From an uncultured Nitrospinaceae bacterium (GTDB lineage Bacteria > Nitrospinota > Nitrospinia > Nitrospinales > VA-1): DNA of 5,293 nucleotides. How positions within the stretch are numbered: the first letter of the stretch is position 1; each line of letters starts with the position of its first letter. The notes under the pieces were generated by a model. It had not been told where the DNA came from, searched no databases, and worked only from the letters and a program-made list of their open reading frames with translations. Positions 1 to 5,293 of this stretch are shown here, in pieces. The stretch lies in NCBI GenBank assembly GCA_905182935.1, contig CAJJDL010000186.1, forward strand, positions 1 to 5,293, given 5' to 3'. The position numbers were made by a program, and so were the translations under genes.

Positions 1-86
1 GGTTTGATGTAGTATCAGTTTTGTGTCGTAAAATCAAATGTTTGATCGATTTGTAAGGAATATATATATTTAAATTTGTATGTATT

Positions 87-383
87 TTAGTGTTTTGGCA
101 TTTCATAATCAACGACGATAGACCCTGAGCAAAGCGACTTTATGATTTTTACTACTGGTAGGTGGTTTGGGTGTGGGCCATATTTATTTAGATCTTCTTG
201 ATTATCAAACTCGGTGGTCAGTATAATGTCGTAGCTTCTATCAGATTCTGTTATGTCGACTCCAATCTCAACAGAACGAAGAAAATCAATGTTTCCTTTA
301 AGGCTTTTTAGCGCATTTACTGCTTTTTCTATATTTATTTTATTTTTATCCAATAATTTGAACATTACGATATGCTTGATCAT
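87..383 (-). CDS. Dabb-domain (stress-responsive alpha/beta-barrel) protein
   Basis: A complete 98-residue protein made of a single Dabb domain, a ferredoxin-like fold that normally dimerises into an alpha/beta barrel. Family features seen are the opening strand IKHIVMFKL (residues 2-10) with His4, the EIGVDI strand (39-44), the segment from SYDIIL to the EFD turn (50-60), the HPNH motif (71-74) that matches the family's HPxH, and the closing strand VVDYE (90-94). Length is typical of stand-alone bacterial Dabb proteins. Their biochemical role is mostly unknown; relatives include plant stress proteins and some small-molecule cyclases, so no reaction is assigned. The ATG start places the first strand right at the N-terminus, as in relatives. 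A GAGG lies about 14 bases upstream, too far to be a strong ribosome site. The gene is divergent from the J-protein gene and appears monocistronic within the window. Confidence 0.88.
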   Translation of the reverse strand: MIKHIVMFKLLDKNKINIEKAVNALKSLKGNIDFLRSVEIGVDITESDRSYDIILTTEFDNQEDLNKYGPHPNHLPVVKIIKSLCSGSIVVDYEMPKH

Positions 384-397
384 ACTGAATTTTTTAG

Positions 398-409
398 CCT
401 CAGCTTAGG
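398..409. repeat. 12-bp near-palindrome upstream of the Dabb gene
   Basis: The sequence CCTCAGCTTAGG is symmetric except for one mismatched pair (positions 401 and 406). It lies 15-26 bases upstream of the Dabb start codon, in the presumed 5' leader. It could be a small operator or chance. Its GC content stands out against AT-rich surroundings, but there is only one copy. Confidence 0.3.
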
Positions 410-483
410 GTAAGATAATACAAAAATATTTTTTAACATTTATATCGTTATATGGCATCCAGCGTATTATTAAAACATGAAAT

Positions 484-492
484 ATTTTATCA
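484..492 (-). promoter_or_regulatory. Possible extended -10 promoter for the Dabb gene
   Basis: On the minus strand this reads TGATAAAAT, an extended -10 (TGn followed by TAAAAT, five of six matches to TATAAT). No good -35 box is visible at 16-18 bases, which an extended -10 can tolerate. Transcription would begin near 477 and leave a leader of roughly 94 bases. The same nine bases, within a 13-bp identical block, occur upstream of thiL on the same strand. A palindrome abuts it at 493-503. A TATTAT nearer the gene (minus strand, 415-420) is an alternative -10. Confidence 0.25.
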
Positions 493-503
493 CAAGTCAC
501 TTG
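493..503. promoter_or_regulatory. Operator-like palindrome CAAGT-N-ACTTG
   Basis: Perfect 5-bp arms CAAGT (493-497) and ACTTG (499-503) flank a single central base. It lies in the shared divergent promoter region, immediately upstream (minus strand) of the TGATAAAAT element, where a regulator could contact polymerase. The size and symmetry would suit a dimeric regulator, but there is only one copy and no regulator gene in the window, so this remains a candidate. Confidence 0.28.
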
Positions 504-554
504 CATAAATATTTTTACTTCAACATTCCAACTAAATTTTAAGGTAATGGTTTA

Positions 555-1277
555 ATGTCTTGGATTATGGGAGCGGGAATGGGATTTTTGCGGGGTGGGC
601 CTATGGGTGCAGTTATTGGTGCAGCCTTACAGCATGTTGTGACAAAGAAACTCCAGCATAAAATTCGGAAAAACCTTCCTGGCTTAGGTGATCAAGGAGT
701 TTTTGTGACTTGTGTCGCTGTTGTTATGACAAAAATATCGATGGTGCTAGGTCCCGTTAAACCTCGCTCTAGAATTGTTATAAAACATTTTTTTCAAAAA
801 AATCTTAGTTACTCAGTCTCTGAACTTGGTTTTGTGGACAACGTGATTGATGAAACGCAAAAAATTAAACCCGACCTTGGTCCTATTGTTAGTCAATATT
901 GTAATACCTGTCACAATCATTATAACTCCTTATTACTTGCATTAGGGTATCAGGTTGCTTTAGTGGAAGGAGAATTAACGGAGAATGTGCAGAGAGAATT
1001 AAATCAGTTGTCTAAATACCTCAAATTATCTTATAAGCAACATGATCTAATTCGAAATAAGTATCGTCTTTCTACTTTAAAAACGCCTTATACTCGGTTA
1101 GGAATACACTCTGATGCTTCAAATGAAGAAATAAGAAAAGCTTATCTTCAAATGGCCATGGAATACCACCCTGATAGAAGAGCGCACCTTGGAGAAGTTC
1201 AAGCTCAGGAAGCTCACCTCAATTTTTTGGAAATTATGGAAGCTTATAAAGAATTAGAAAAAGATCGAAATATTTAA
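555..1277 (+). CDS. djlA: DjlA-like membrane-anchored J-domain co-chaperone
   Basis: A 240-residue protein with the DjlA layout. It has a glycine-rich N-terminal hydrophobic segment (about 4-29, with small-residue GxxxG-like spacing), then a basic stretch (31-39), a TerB-like all-helical middle (about 46-170), and a C-terminal J domain (about 177-236) with the diagnostic HPD at 205-207. ALVEGELTEN (135-144) resembles the matching acidic turn of E. coli DjlA, and GAVIGAALQHVVTKK resembles its membrane exit. The J domain would stimulate DnaK ATPase at the cytoplasmic membrane face. Unlike E. coli DjlA, the Gly/Gln-rich linker before the J domain is nearly absent, and the protein is somewhat shorter. 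Oddly, residues 116-122 read CNTCHNH, a metal-site-like cluster. The ATG is preceded by AAGG ten bases upstream (541-544); an ATG at 547 is out of frame. The stop overlaps the convergent CNNM gene. The family call is firm; true orthology to DjlA is likely but not certain. Confidence 0.82.
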   Translation: MSWIMGAGMGFLRGGPMGAVIGAALQHVVTKKLQHKIRKNLPGLGDQGVFVTCVAVVMTKISMVLGPVKPRSRIVIKHFFQKNLSYSVSELGFVDNVIDETQKIKPDLGPIVSQYCNTCHNHYNSLLLALGYQVALVEGELTENVQRELNQLSKYLKLSYKQHDLIRNKYRLSTLKTPYTRLGIHSDASNEEIRKAYLQMAMEYHPDRRAHLGEVQAQEAHLNFLEIMEAYKELEKDRNI

Positions 1278-2563
1278 GGGCTATTGTTTTCTTTGTCTAT
1301 TGCAGGAAGGTTTGGTTTTTCTGGTGGTATAATTCTTATGGCAATGACGGATTGAATTTTACGTCGACTTGTTTCTTTAACCGTTAGTCGAATGTCATCG
1401 AGGATCAACTGTTCACCGGCCAGGGGGATTGTTTCCAAACGATCTAAAATTAATCCTGCCAGCGTTTCATAATCTCCTGTTGGTAGATTGAGTTTAATAG
1501 TTTCATTAATTGCATCTATTTCCATTTCTCCATCAATAATAAACCCACCGCCTGGATAGGGTTTAAATTTTTTTTCTGACTTATCATATTCATCTTCGAT
1601 TTCTCCTACGATTTCTTCTAGTAGGTCTTCAACTGTCGTAAGCCCAATGCAACCACCATACTCATCTACAACAACTCCCATATGCAGACCTCGTTTTTGT
1701 AGTTCCTTTAGAAGGTCATCAATTTTTTTATTTGAGGGGATATAATGAGCCGGTCGCACAAGGTGGGTCAGAGGCGCTTTTTCTATTGGTTGATTTAATA
1801 AGTCGAAGGTATTTAGGATTCCAATTATATTATGCATTCTTTCGTGAAATACGGGGAATCTGGAAAACCCAGTATCCACTGCAAGTTGATGTGCCTCTTC
1901 TAGGGTTGAATCGTCTCTAATGGCGGTTAGTTGAACGAGTGGCACCATGCACTGATCCACAGTGATATCTCCGAAATTAAAAATTTTGTGAATCATAGTT
2001 CTCTCTGTCGCATCCAATTCTATTGTTTGTGAATCCAAACTTAGGACTTGAAGTATTTGATCACGGCTGAATGTTTTTTTGTTTTCCTGTGTCAATCGAA
2101 ACAATTTATTAGTGATAAAACTGGAGATACTTGTGAAGAAAATGATAATTGGGGAGAGCACCCTTAGGCTCATTTCAAGTGGCCAAATAAAGAATGGCAT
2201 AATTGTGTCTGCACGATTTTGCAGGATCATCTTTGGGACGATTTCTCCCCAGAATAAAATTATAGGAGAAAGAATAATCATTGCTAACAGTTCGCCCTGA
2301 CTTCCCATACGAGTAACCATATAGGCTGTAAAAATAGATGTACTTGAAACAACAGCTAGGTTTGTTCCCAGGGAGGTAGTGGCGAACAACTTTTCCGGTG
2401 TATTTAGTAAATTAAGAACTCTTTCAGCAGAAGAATTTCCCTCGTCAGCTTTTTGCTTCATTTTTATTCGGTTGATAGCTATCATCCCGATTTCTGATCC
2501 GGAAAAAAAAGCTTCCATAATAATAAAAATACAAATAAAAGTTAACGTGGTTGAGAGTTCCAT
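1274..2563 (-). CDS. CNNM/CorC-family transporter-like protein, second of tandem pair
   Basis: A 429-residue protein with the full hemolysin-C/CorC architecture. The DUF21 membrane domain (about 1-155) has four hydrophobic segments near 5-30, 60-83, 91-110 and 120-150. It carries the signatures [11 protein letters not shown] (17-27), GTNLAVVSS (66-74) and WGEIVPK (105-111). A CBS pair follows (about 200-320), with SRFPVF (234-239) and [19 protein letters not shown] (299-317). A C-terminal CorC_HlyC domain (about 335-412) contains [18 protein letters not shown] (363-380). Relatives are linked to Mg2+ or Co2+ efflux; the old name hemolysin is misleading. The usual MTPR-type motif opening CBS1 is altered to MVPLVQ (206-211), which suggests changed nucleotide sensing. 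The ATG overlaps the upstream paralogue's stop by one base (TAATG), with GAGGAG about 8 bases upstream, so translational coupling is expected. The 3' end overlaps the convergent J-protein gene. Confidence 0.9.
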   Translation of the reverse strand: MELSTTLTFICIFIIMEAFFSGSEIGMIAINRIKMKQKADEGNSSAERVLNLLNTPEKLFATTSLGTNLAVVSSTSIFTAYMVTRMGSQGELLAMIILSPIILFWGEIVPKMILQNRADTIMPFFIWPLEMSLRVLSPIIIFFTSISSFITNKLFRLTQENKKTFSRDQILQVLSLDSQTIELDATERTMIHKIFNFGDITVDQCMVPLVQLTAIRDDSTLEEAHQLAVDTGFSRFPVFHERMHNIIGILNTFDLLNQPIEKAPLTHLVRPAHYIPSNKKIDDLLKELQKRGLHMGVVVDEYGGCIGLTTVEDLLEEIVGEIEDEYDKSEKKFKPYPGGGFIIDGEMEIDAINETIKLNLPTGDYETLAGLILDRLETIPLAGEQLILDDIRLTVKETSRRKIQSVIAIRIIPPEKPNLPAIDKENNSP

Positions 2564-3861
2564 TAAGCTTTCTCCTCTTTTTTCTGCTTATTACCGTTGG
2601 AGTCCGTGTTTACGACGGTAAGGTGAAGACTTAGTATTCGAGCACCTTTCATTTTTTCGATTCTAAATTTGAATTTTTCGTGAGCGATCGCTTCTCCTGA
2701 GCGGGGTATTCTGCCAAACAGTCCGAATACTAGTCCGCCGACTGTTTCATAACCATCTTCAGCTAACTGTGATTTGAAGTATTCATTAAATTCAGTGACT
2801 GGATAGGTCGCTAAAATCCGAAAACTATTTTCATTAATTTGAGCCAGAGACTTTTCTTCCATGCGCATCTCGCTATCAATCTCGCCTACCAATTCTTCGA
2901 GAATATCTTCTAATGTGACCAAACCACAAACGCTGCCATATTCATCGAGAACTACCGCCATATGGCGTTTTGTTTTTTTAAACTCTTGCAGAAGTTCCTT
3001 GATCTTTTTTGTTTGAGGAACGGAGAGAAACGGTCGTAGTATGCTCTTGAGGCTAAATTTTTCGGGTGGTATATGCTTTAGACGAGTAAGGTCTTTAGTA
3101 AAGAGAATTCCTGCAAAATTTTCTTCGTCTTTGTTGAATACTGGAACACGTGCATAAAAATTTTCTATAATTCTTGGCAATATATCTTCCATTTTATCAT
3201 CTATAGATAATGTAAACATATCCACCTTAGGAGTCATGATTTCCAATACCGTTGTTTCTCCAAATTCAATGACATTATGTATTAATTCGCTTTCTTCTGA
3301 ATCGATCACGCCCTCTCCTTCACTCATTTGTACCATTGTCCTAAATTCGTCATCGGTGATGGTGGTTTCTTTGTTTTTCCGCAAAGAAATTCCCATTAAT
3401 GAGATAAAATTTTCTGCTAAAGATGTCAGAAGTATCTGAACTGGCTGAACAATCAAAGCAAATAACCTTAGGGGGTAAGAGGCGGAAAGGGCATAAGTTT
3501 GAGGAAACTGTAGGGAAAGTGACTTTGGAATTATTTCGCCAAATACTAAAAGAAGGAAGGTGCTAACACCTATAGCTATGCCGATTCCTAGATTACCAAA
3601 TTCCGTTATAAAAATTGAAGTGGTAATAACCGATACGCTAATATTTACAAGTTCATTACCAATGTAAATTGTAATAAGTAGTTCCCTAGGCTTTTCTATT
3701 AAGTTATTGGCTATAAGTCCCCAGCGACCTTTTTTTTCTTTTAGTTCTTTTAGTTGAAATGATGTTAAAGAAAAGAATGCCGCTTCACAGGCCGAAAAAA
3801 AAGCAGACAAAACGAGAAGTAAGGTTAATGTTAAGATGCGAGGTAATATAGATTCTTCCAA
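2563..3861 (-). CDS. CNNM/CorC-family transporter-like protein, first of tandem pair
   Basis: A 432-residue protein, full length for the family. The DUF21 membrane domain (about 1-155) has hydrophobic segments near 8-30, 60-85, 91-111 and 127-150 and the motifs [14 protein letters not shown] (19-32), GNELVNIS (68-75) and FGEIIPKSL (107-115). The CBS pair (about 203-325) opens with the canonical-type MTPKVDM (209-215) and contains ARVPVF (237-242) and [19 protein letters not shown] (305-323). The CorC_HlyC domain (about 343-415) has [17 protein letters not shown] (370-386). The predicted role is an inner-membrane divalent cation (Mg2+) exporter or homeostasis factor. The start is TTG: an in-frame TGA lies 24 bases upstream (3888-3886) with no ATG or GTG between, and GGAG sits 12 bases before the TTG, a longish spacing. 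An ATT eight residues back in the count of the leader is too close to GGAG to be preferred. The polar Lys/Glu tail (420-432) doubles as the next gene's ribosome site. It lies 79 bp downstream of thiL. Confidence 0.9.
   Translation of the reverse strand: MEESILPRILTLTLLLVLSAFFSACEAAFFSLTSFQLKELKEKKGRWGLIANNLIEKPRELLITIYIGNELVNISVSVITTSIFITEFGNLGIGIAIGVSTFLLLVFGEIIPKSLSLQFPQTYALSASYPLRLFALIVQPVQILLTSLAENFISLMGISLRKNKETTITDDEFRTMVQMSEGEGVIDSEESELIHNVIEFGETTVLEIMTPKVDMFTLSIDDKMEDILPRIIENFYARVPVFNKDEENFAGILFTKDLTRLKHIPPEKFSLKSILRPFLSVPQTKKIKELLQEFKKTKRHMAVVLDEYGSVCGLVTLEDILEELVGEIDSEMRMEEKSLAQINENSFRILATYPVTEFNEYFKSQLAEDGYETVGGLVFGLFGRIPRSGEAIAHEKFKFRIEKMKGARILSLHLTVVNTDSNGNKQKKEEKA
2571..2577 (-). 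promoter_or_regulatory. Ribosome binding site of the second CNNM gene
   Basis: On the minus strand this reads GAGGAGA, a near-ideal Shine-Dalgarno 7 bases from the ATG at 2563-2561. It lies inside the last codons of the upstream paralogue and encodes part of that protein's Lys/Glu tail (KKEEKA). With the TAATG junction it supports this start and a reinitiation-type coupling of the two genes. Confidence 0.8.
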
Positions 3862-3940
3862 AACTTCAATTAGCTCCGAATATGGTCAAATAGGTGATTT
3901 TTAATTATTTAGTAGGTAGATGCTACTTTAGAAGACAAGT
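3862..3940. other. Gap between thiL and the CNNM pair
   Basis: This 79-bp AT-rich spacer has no clear terminator or promoter. The only hairpin is weak (5-bp arms at 3911-3915 and 3923-3927, 7-base loop), and on the minus strand it is followed by A-rich sequence, not a U tract. Read-through from thiL into the CNNM genes is therefore possible. A partial TTGTCT with TACTAA at 18 bases (minus strand) is too poor to call a promoter. Confidence 0.4.
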
Positions 3941-4984
3941 TCAGCTCCTTTTATTTGGCTTGAAGTGATCGAACCCTTTTGTCATCTTAAGAAAAATGGT
4001 CTTACCAGTTTTCTTTTTAAGCTGTATCTTTTTGGGGATATTAGTGATTTCTCCGATATGTGAAATCGGTATGTCAGTTTTTGTAAATAGTCTATTTAAT
4101 TTTTTAACATCTCTTGGTGTTATTGTAAATAGCAATTCATAATCCTCCCCTCCCTGTAAAATCCAATCTGTTGGGTTATATTCTTTCTCTAGGCATGCAT
4201 TGCGTAAGGCTTCAGAAAATGGAAGGTTTTTTTCGTAAAGGGTAGCTCCAATTTTTTCTGTGGTGCAAAGGTGAGCCAAGTCCTGCTCAAGTCCGTCACT
4301 TATATCAATCATTGATGTAACTTTTACATTTGATTTAGCTAGAAGACGAGCTTCTTTTATTCGAGGTGTCGGTTCCAGATGTTTCTTTACAAGCGTATCG
4401 CTGTGGTTTTTTGATGCAAAGCTTTTATTTTTGGATCTAAGTAGTTTGAGTCCCATAGCAGAGTCGCCTAGATTTCCAGTAACAAAGATTTGATCTCCTG
4501 GCCTTGCCCCTTTCCGATAAAAGACTCTATTTTTGACAGCTTCTCCCAATATGCATATATTTATAAATAAATGCTTAGGGGATGCAATAGTATCTCCGCC
4601 TACTAATTGAATATTATATAAATCACAGCTTTTTTTTAGCCCTGAATAGAGTTTATCAATGAATTTAATAGAAGTAGTTTTTGGAAGTCCTAATGAAATA
4701 ACTGCAAGGTAGGGAGTTCCTCCCATTGCGGCTATATCGCTTATATTGACAGACATTGCTTTAAATCCAAGCTGTTTTGGAGAAATCGTTTTTAAATCGA
4801 AATGTATTGATTCAATGAGGGCATCTGTTGATATGAGTTGTGAAGTATTTGACAGAGTAGAAAAGACCGCGCAGTCATCCCCGATTCCTTTTTTTACTCG
4901 TTTTGAATAAGTATTAAATTTAGAGCTAAGATGTTCAATTAGCCCAAATTCACCTAATTGTTTCAGGTTTTTCATTTCCCTCAT
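3941..4984 (-). CDS. thiL: Thiamine-monophosphate kinase ThiL
   Basis: A 347-residue, full-length ThiL, which phosphorylates thiamine monophosphate with ATP to give thiamine diphosphate, the last step of the pathway, in the cytoplasm. It is a PurM-like ATP-binding protein. Motifs appear in the expected order: LGEFGLIEHL (10-19), GIGDDCAV (33-40, metal-binding Asp36 and Asp37), STDALIESIHF (52-62), NISDIAAMGG (80-89), GGDT (129-132), GARPGD (159-164), VTGNLGDSAMGL (168-179), HLEPTPRI (202-209), SMIDISDGLEQDL (224-236), GGEDYELLFT (278-287) and the C-terminal GFDHF (337-341). No key residue appears missing. Start choice is uncertain. Met1 has no good ribosome site; Met4 (4975-4973) has GAGGG only 2 bases upstream, also poor; both fit the family N-terminus. 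No other thi gene is in view. It may be the first gene of a unit with the CNNM pair. Confidence 0.97.
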   Translation of the reverse strand: MREMKNLKQLGEFGLIEHLSSKFNTYSKRVKKGIGDDCAVFSTLSNTSQLISTDALIESIHFDLKTISPKQLGFKAMSVNISDIAAMGGTPYLAVISLGLPKTTSIKFIDKLYSGLKKSCDLYNIQLVGGDTIASPKHLFINICILGEAVKNRVFYRKGARPGDQIFVTGNLGDSAMGLKLLRSKNKSFASKNHSDTLVKKHLEPTPRIKEARLLAKSNVKVTSMIDISDGLEQDLAHLCTTEKIGATLYEKNLPFSEALRNACLEKEYNPTDWILQGGEDYELLFTITPRDVKKLNRLFTKTDIPISHIGEITNIPKKIQLKKKTGKTIFLKMTKGFDHFKPNKRS

Positions 4985-5005
4985 GTATGAGTCAGCAAGG
5001 TAAAC

Positions 5006-5020
5006 AATATTTTAAATATT
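5006..5020. repeat. 15-bp A/T palindrome upstream of thiL
   Basis: AATATTT and AAATATT are perfect 7-bp arms around one central T. It overlaps the downstream half of the proposed thiL -10. Such all-A/T symmetry is common by chance in AT-rich DNA, so a role as operator is only possible. Confidence 0.3.
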
Positions 5021-5026
5021 TTATCA
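5018..5026 (-). promoter_or_regulatory. Possible extended -10 promoter of thiL
   Basis: On the minus strand this reads TGATAAAAT: TGn plus TAAAAT, matching the -10 consensus at five of six positions. No good -35 is visible at 16-18 bases. Transcription would start near 5011, giving a short leader of about 27 bases before the thiL ATG. A 15-bp A/T palindrome (5006-5020) covers the predicted start point. The nine bases are identical to the element upstream of the Dabb gene. Confidence 0.35.
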
Positions 5027-5080
5027 TGGCAGTGGGGAATTAAGTTAGTAGCTAATGGATTACATATTGTAAACAAAGGT

Positions 5081-5293
5081 TTATATTTTCCCTTTAAAAA
5101 GATCCTGTGCCATGGCATCGATATCAAATTTTTTTTCAACTTTTATAGAAATTTGATCGCCTTCAACAAGCCCTGAATTTTTAAAGTCTTCAATCTGGAA
5201 AGTCATTTCAATATGCTCTTCTGTCGTTGGAATCCAGATAGTGATAGACCTTTGCCTATCAGTTTTGTTTGGTGGACTTGTGACTTCAGTGAT
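5081..5293 (-). CDS. Unrecognised protein, C-terminal part, cut by the window edge
   Basis: An open frame enters from the right edge and runs 70 codons to a TAA at 5083-5081. I do not recognise the family. The visible tail reads like alternating beta strands (SITIWI at 15-20, HIEMTFQI at 27-34, DQISIKVEKK at 46-55) ending in a short, possibly helical, tail (AMAQDLFKGKI). This would suit a small beta-rich C-terminal domain, but no function is assigned. Coding is supported by the uninterrupted frame, a composition with Lys/Glu/Ile typical of the neighbours, and same-strand placement 96 bp upstream of thiL. The true start lies outside the window. The in-frame ATG at visible codon 30 is probably internal, since the frame is open and protein-like before it. 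Confidence 0.62.
   Translation of the reverse strand: MTEVTSPPNKTDRQRSITIWIPTTEEHIEMTFQIEDFKNSGLVEGDQISIKVEKKFDIDAMAQDLFKGKI

Larger units (their letters stand above)
384..554. other. Divergent intergenic region
   Basis: This 171-bp AT-rich gap separates the minus-strand Dabb gene from the plus-strand J-protein gene, so it should hold promoters for both. It contains a near-perfect 12-bp palindrome at 398-409, three copies of AAATATTTT (424-432, 480-488, 507-515), and an 11-bp palindrome at 493-503 beside a minus-strand TGATAAAAT. No convincing -35/-10 pair was found for the plus-strand gene. The best candidate (TTATCA at 487-492 with TATTTT at 510-515) matches only four of six bases in each box. 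Confidence 0.5.

Noticed and set aside
33..46. Inverted repeat ATCAAA-TG-TTTGAT, with another TTTGAT at 3-8
   Set aside because: A 2-base loop cannot form a hairpin, the arms are short and there is no U tract. Not a terminator for the Dabb gene.
3..56. Open frame entering from the left edge, 17 codons to a TAA
   Set aside because: Too short to distinguish from chance; no recognisable C-terminus. It could be the end of a plus-strand gene, but nothing supports this.
59..70. 12-bp palindrome of alternating AT
   Set aside because: Low-complexity A/T run that is self-symmetric by composition.
900..914. CxxCH as a c-type cytochrome haem site
   Set aside because: The host protein is a J-domain co-chaperone with no signal peptide for a periplasmic domain; DjlA topology places this region in the cytoplasm.
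1732..1920. Plus-strand open frame of 62 codons
   Set aside because: It lies wholly inside the CBS region of the second CNNM gene on the other strand, has no recognisable domain and no good ribosome site.
2079..2300. Plus-strand open frame of 73 codons
   Set aside because: Antisense shadow of the DUF21 membrane domain of the second CNNM gene; its hydrophobic look reflects the complement of membrane codons.
2379..2621. Plus-strand open frame of 80 codons across the CNNM junction
   Set aside because: Antisense to two well-supported genes, with no family resemblance.
3236..3439. Plus-strand open frame of 67 codons
   Set aside because: Antisense shadow inside the first CNNM gene; Ser/Ile-rich composition with no domain.
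3911..3927. Hairpin with 5-bp arms between thiL and the CNNM genes as a terminator
   Set aside because: Weak arms, mismatched just outside, and followed on the minus strand by A-rich sequence, not a U tract.
1..5293. CRISPR array, tRNA, rRNA, transposon ends, riboswitch (including a TPP riboswitch upstream of thiL)
   Set aside because: No regularly spaced repeats, no tRNA-like arms and no transposase were seen. The 96-bp region before thiL lacks the conserved TPP-aptamer core.

Overview
This window is AT-rich bacterial DNA, densely coded on the standard code (TAA and TGA stops; ATG and one TTG start). It holds four complete genes that can be assigned to known families, one complete gene for a small Dabb-domain protein, and the C-terminal end of an unrecognised gene at the right edge. 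Families and codon use suit a Gram-negative-type bacterium, perhaps a low-GC marine proteobacterial or Nitrospinota-like lineage. That placement is a guess, because no rRNA or strong marker gene is present.

Layout from left to right. A small minus-strand Dabb (stress-responsive alpha/beta-barrel) gene lies at 87-383. A 171-bp divergent intergenic region (384-554) follows; it is the longest non-coding stretch and holds small palindromes and a possible promoter. A plus-strand DjlA-like membrane J-protein gene lies at 555-1277. It converges on, and overlaps by 4 bases, a minus-strand block. Read in its own direction, that block runs from the right edge to the left: the unknown partial gene (5293-5081), thiL (4984-3941), and two tandem CNNM/CorC-type transporter-like genes (3861-2563 and 2563-1274) joined by a TAATG stop/start overlap.

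Functionally, thiL makes the cofactor thiamine diphosphate from thiamine monophosphate. The two CNNM/CorC paralogues are predicted inner-membrane proteins, each with a DUF21 membrane domain, a CBS pair and a CorC_HlyC domain, and are probably involved in Mg2+ or other divalent cation export or homeostasis. ThiL needs Mg-ATP, but a functional link to the transporters is speculation; co-transcription across the 79-bp gap is possible but not shown. The DjlA-like protein would recruit DnaK to the cytoplasmic face of the membrane.

No mobile element, CRISPR array, RNA gene or clear intrinsic terminator was seen. The content is mostly ordinary housekeeping. The points most worth a second look are the diverged, translationally coupled CNNM pair, a CxxCHxH cluster inside the J-protein, an 11-bp palindrome and a shared 13-bp promoter-like sequence upstream of two minus-strand genes, and the unknown partial gene. 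I found no convincing undescribed system.
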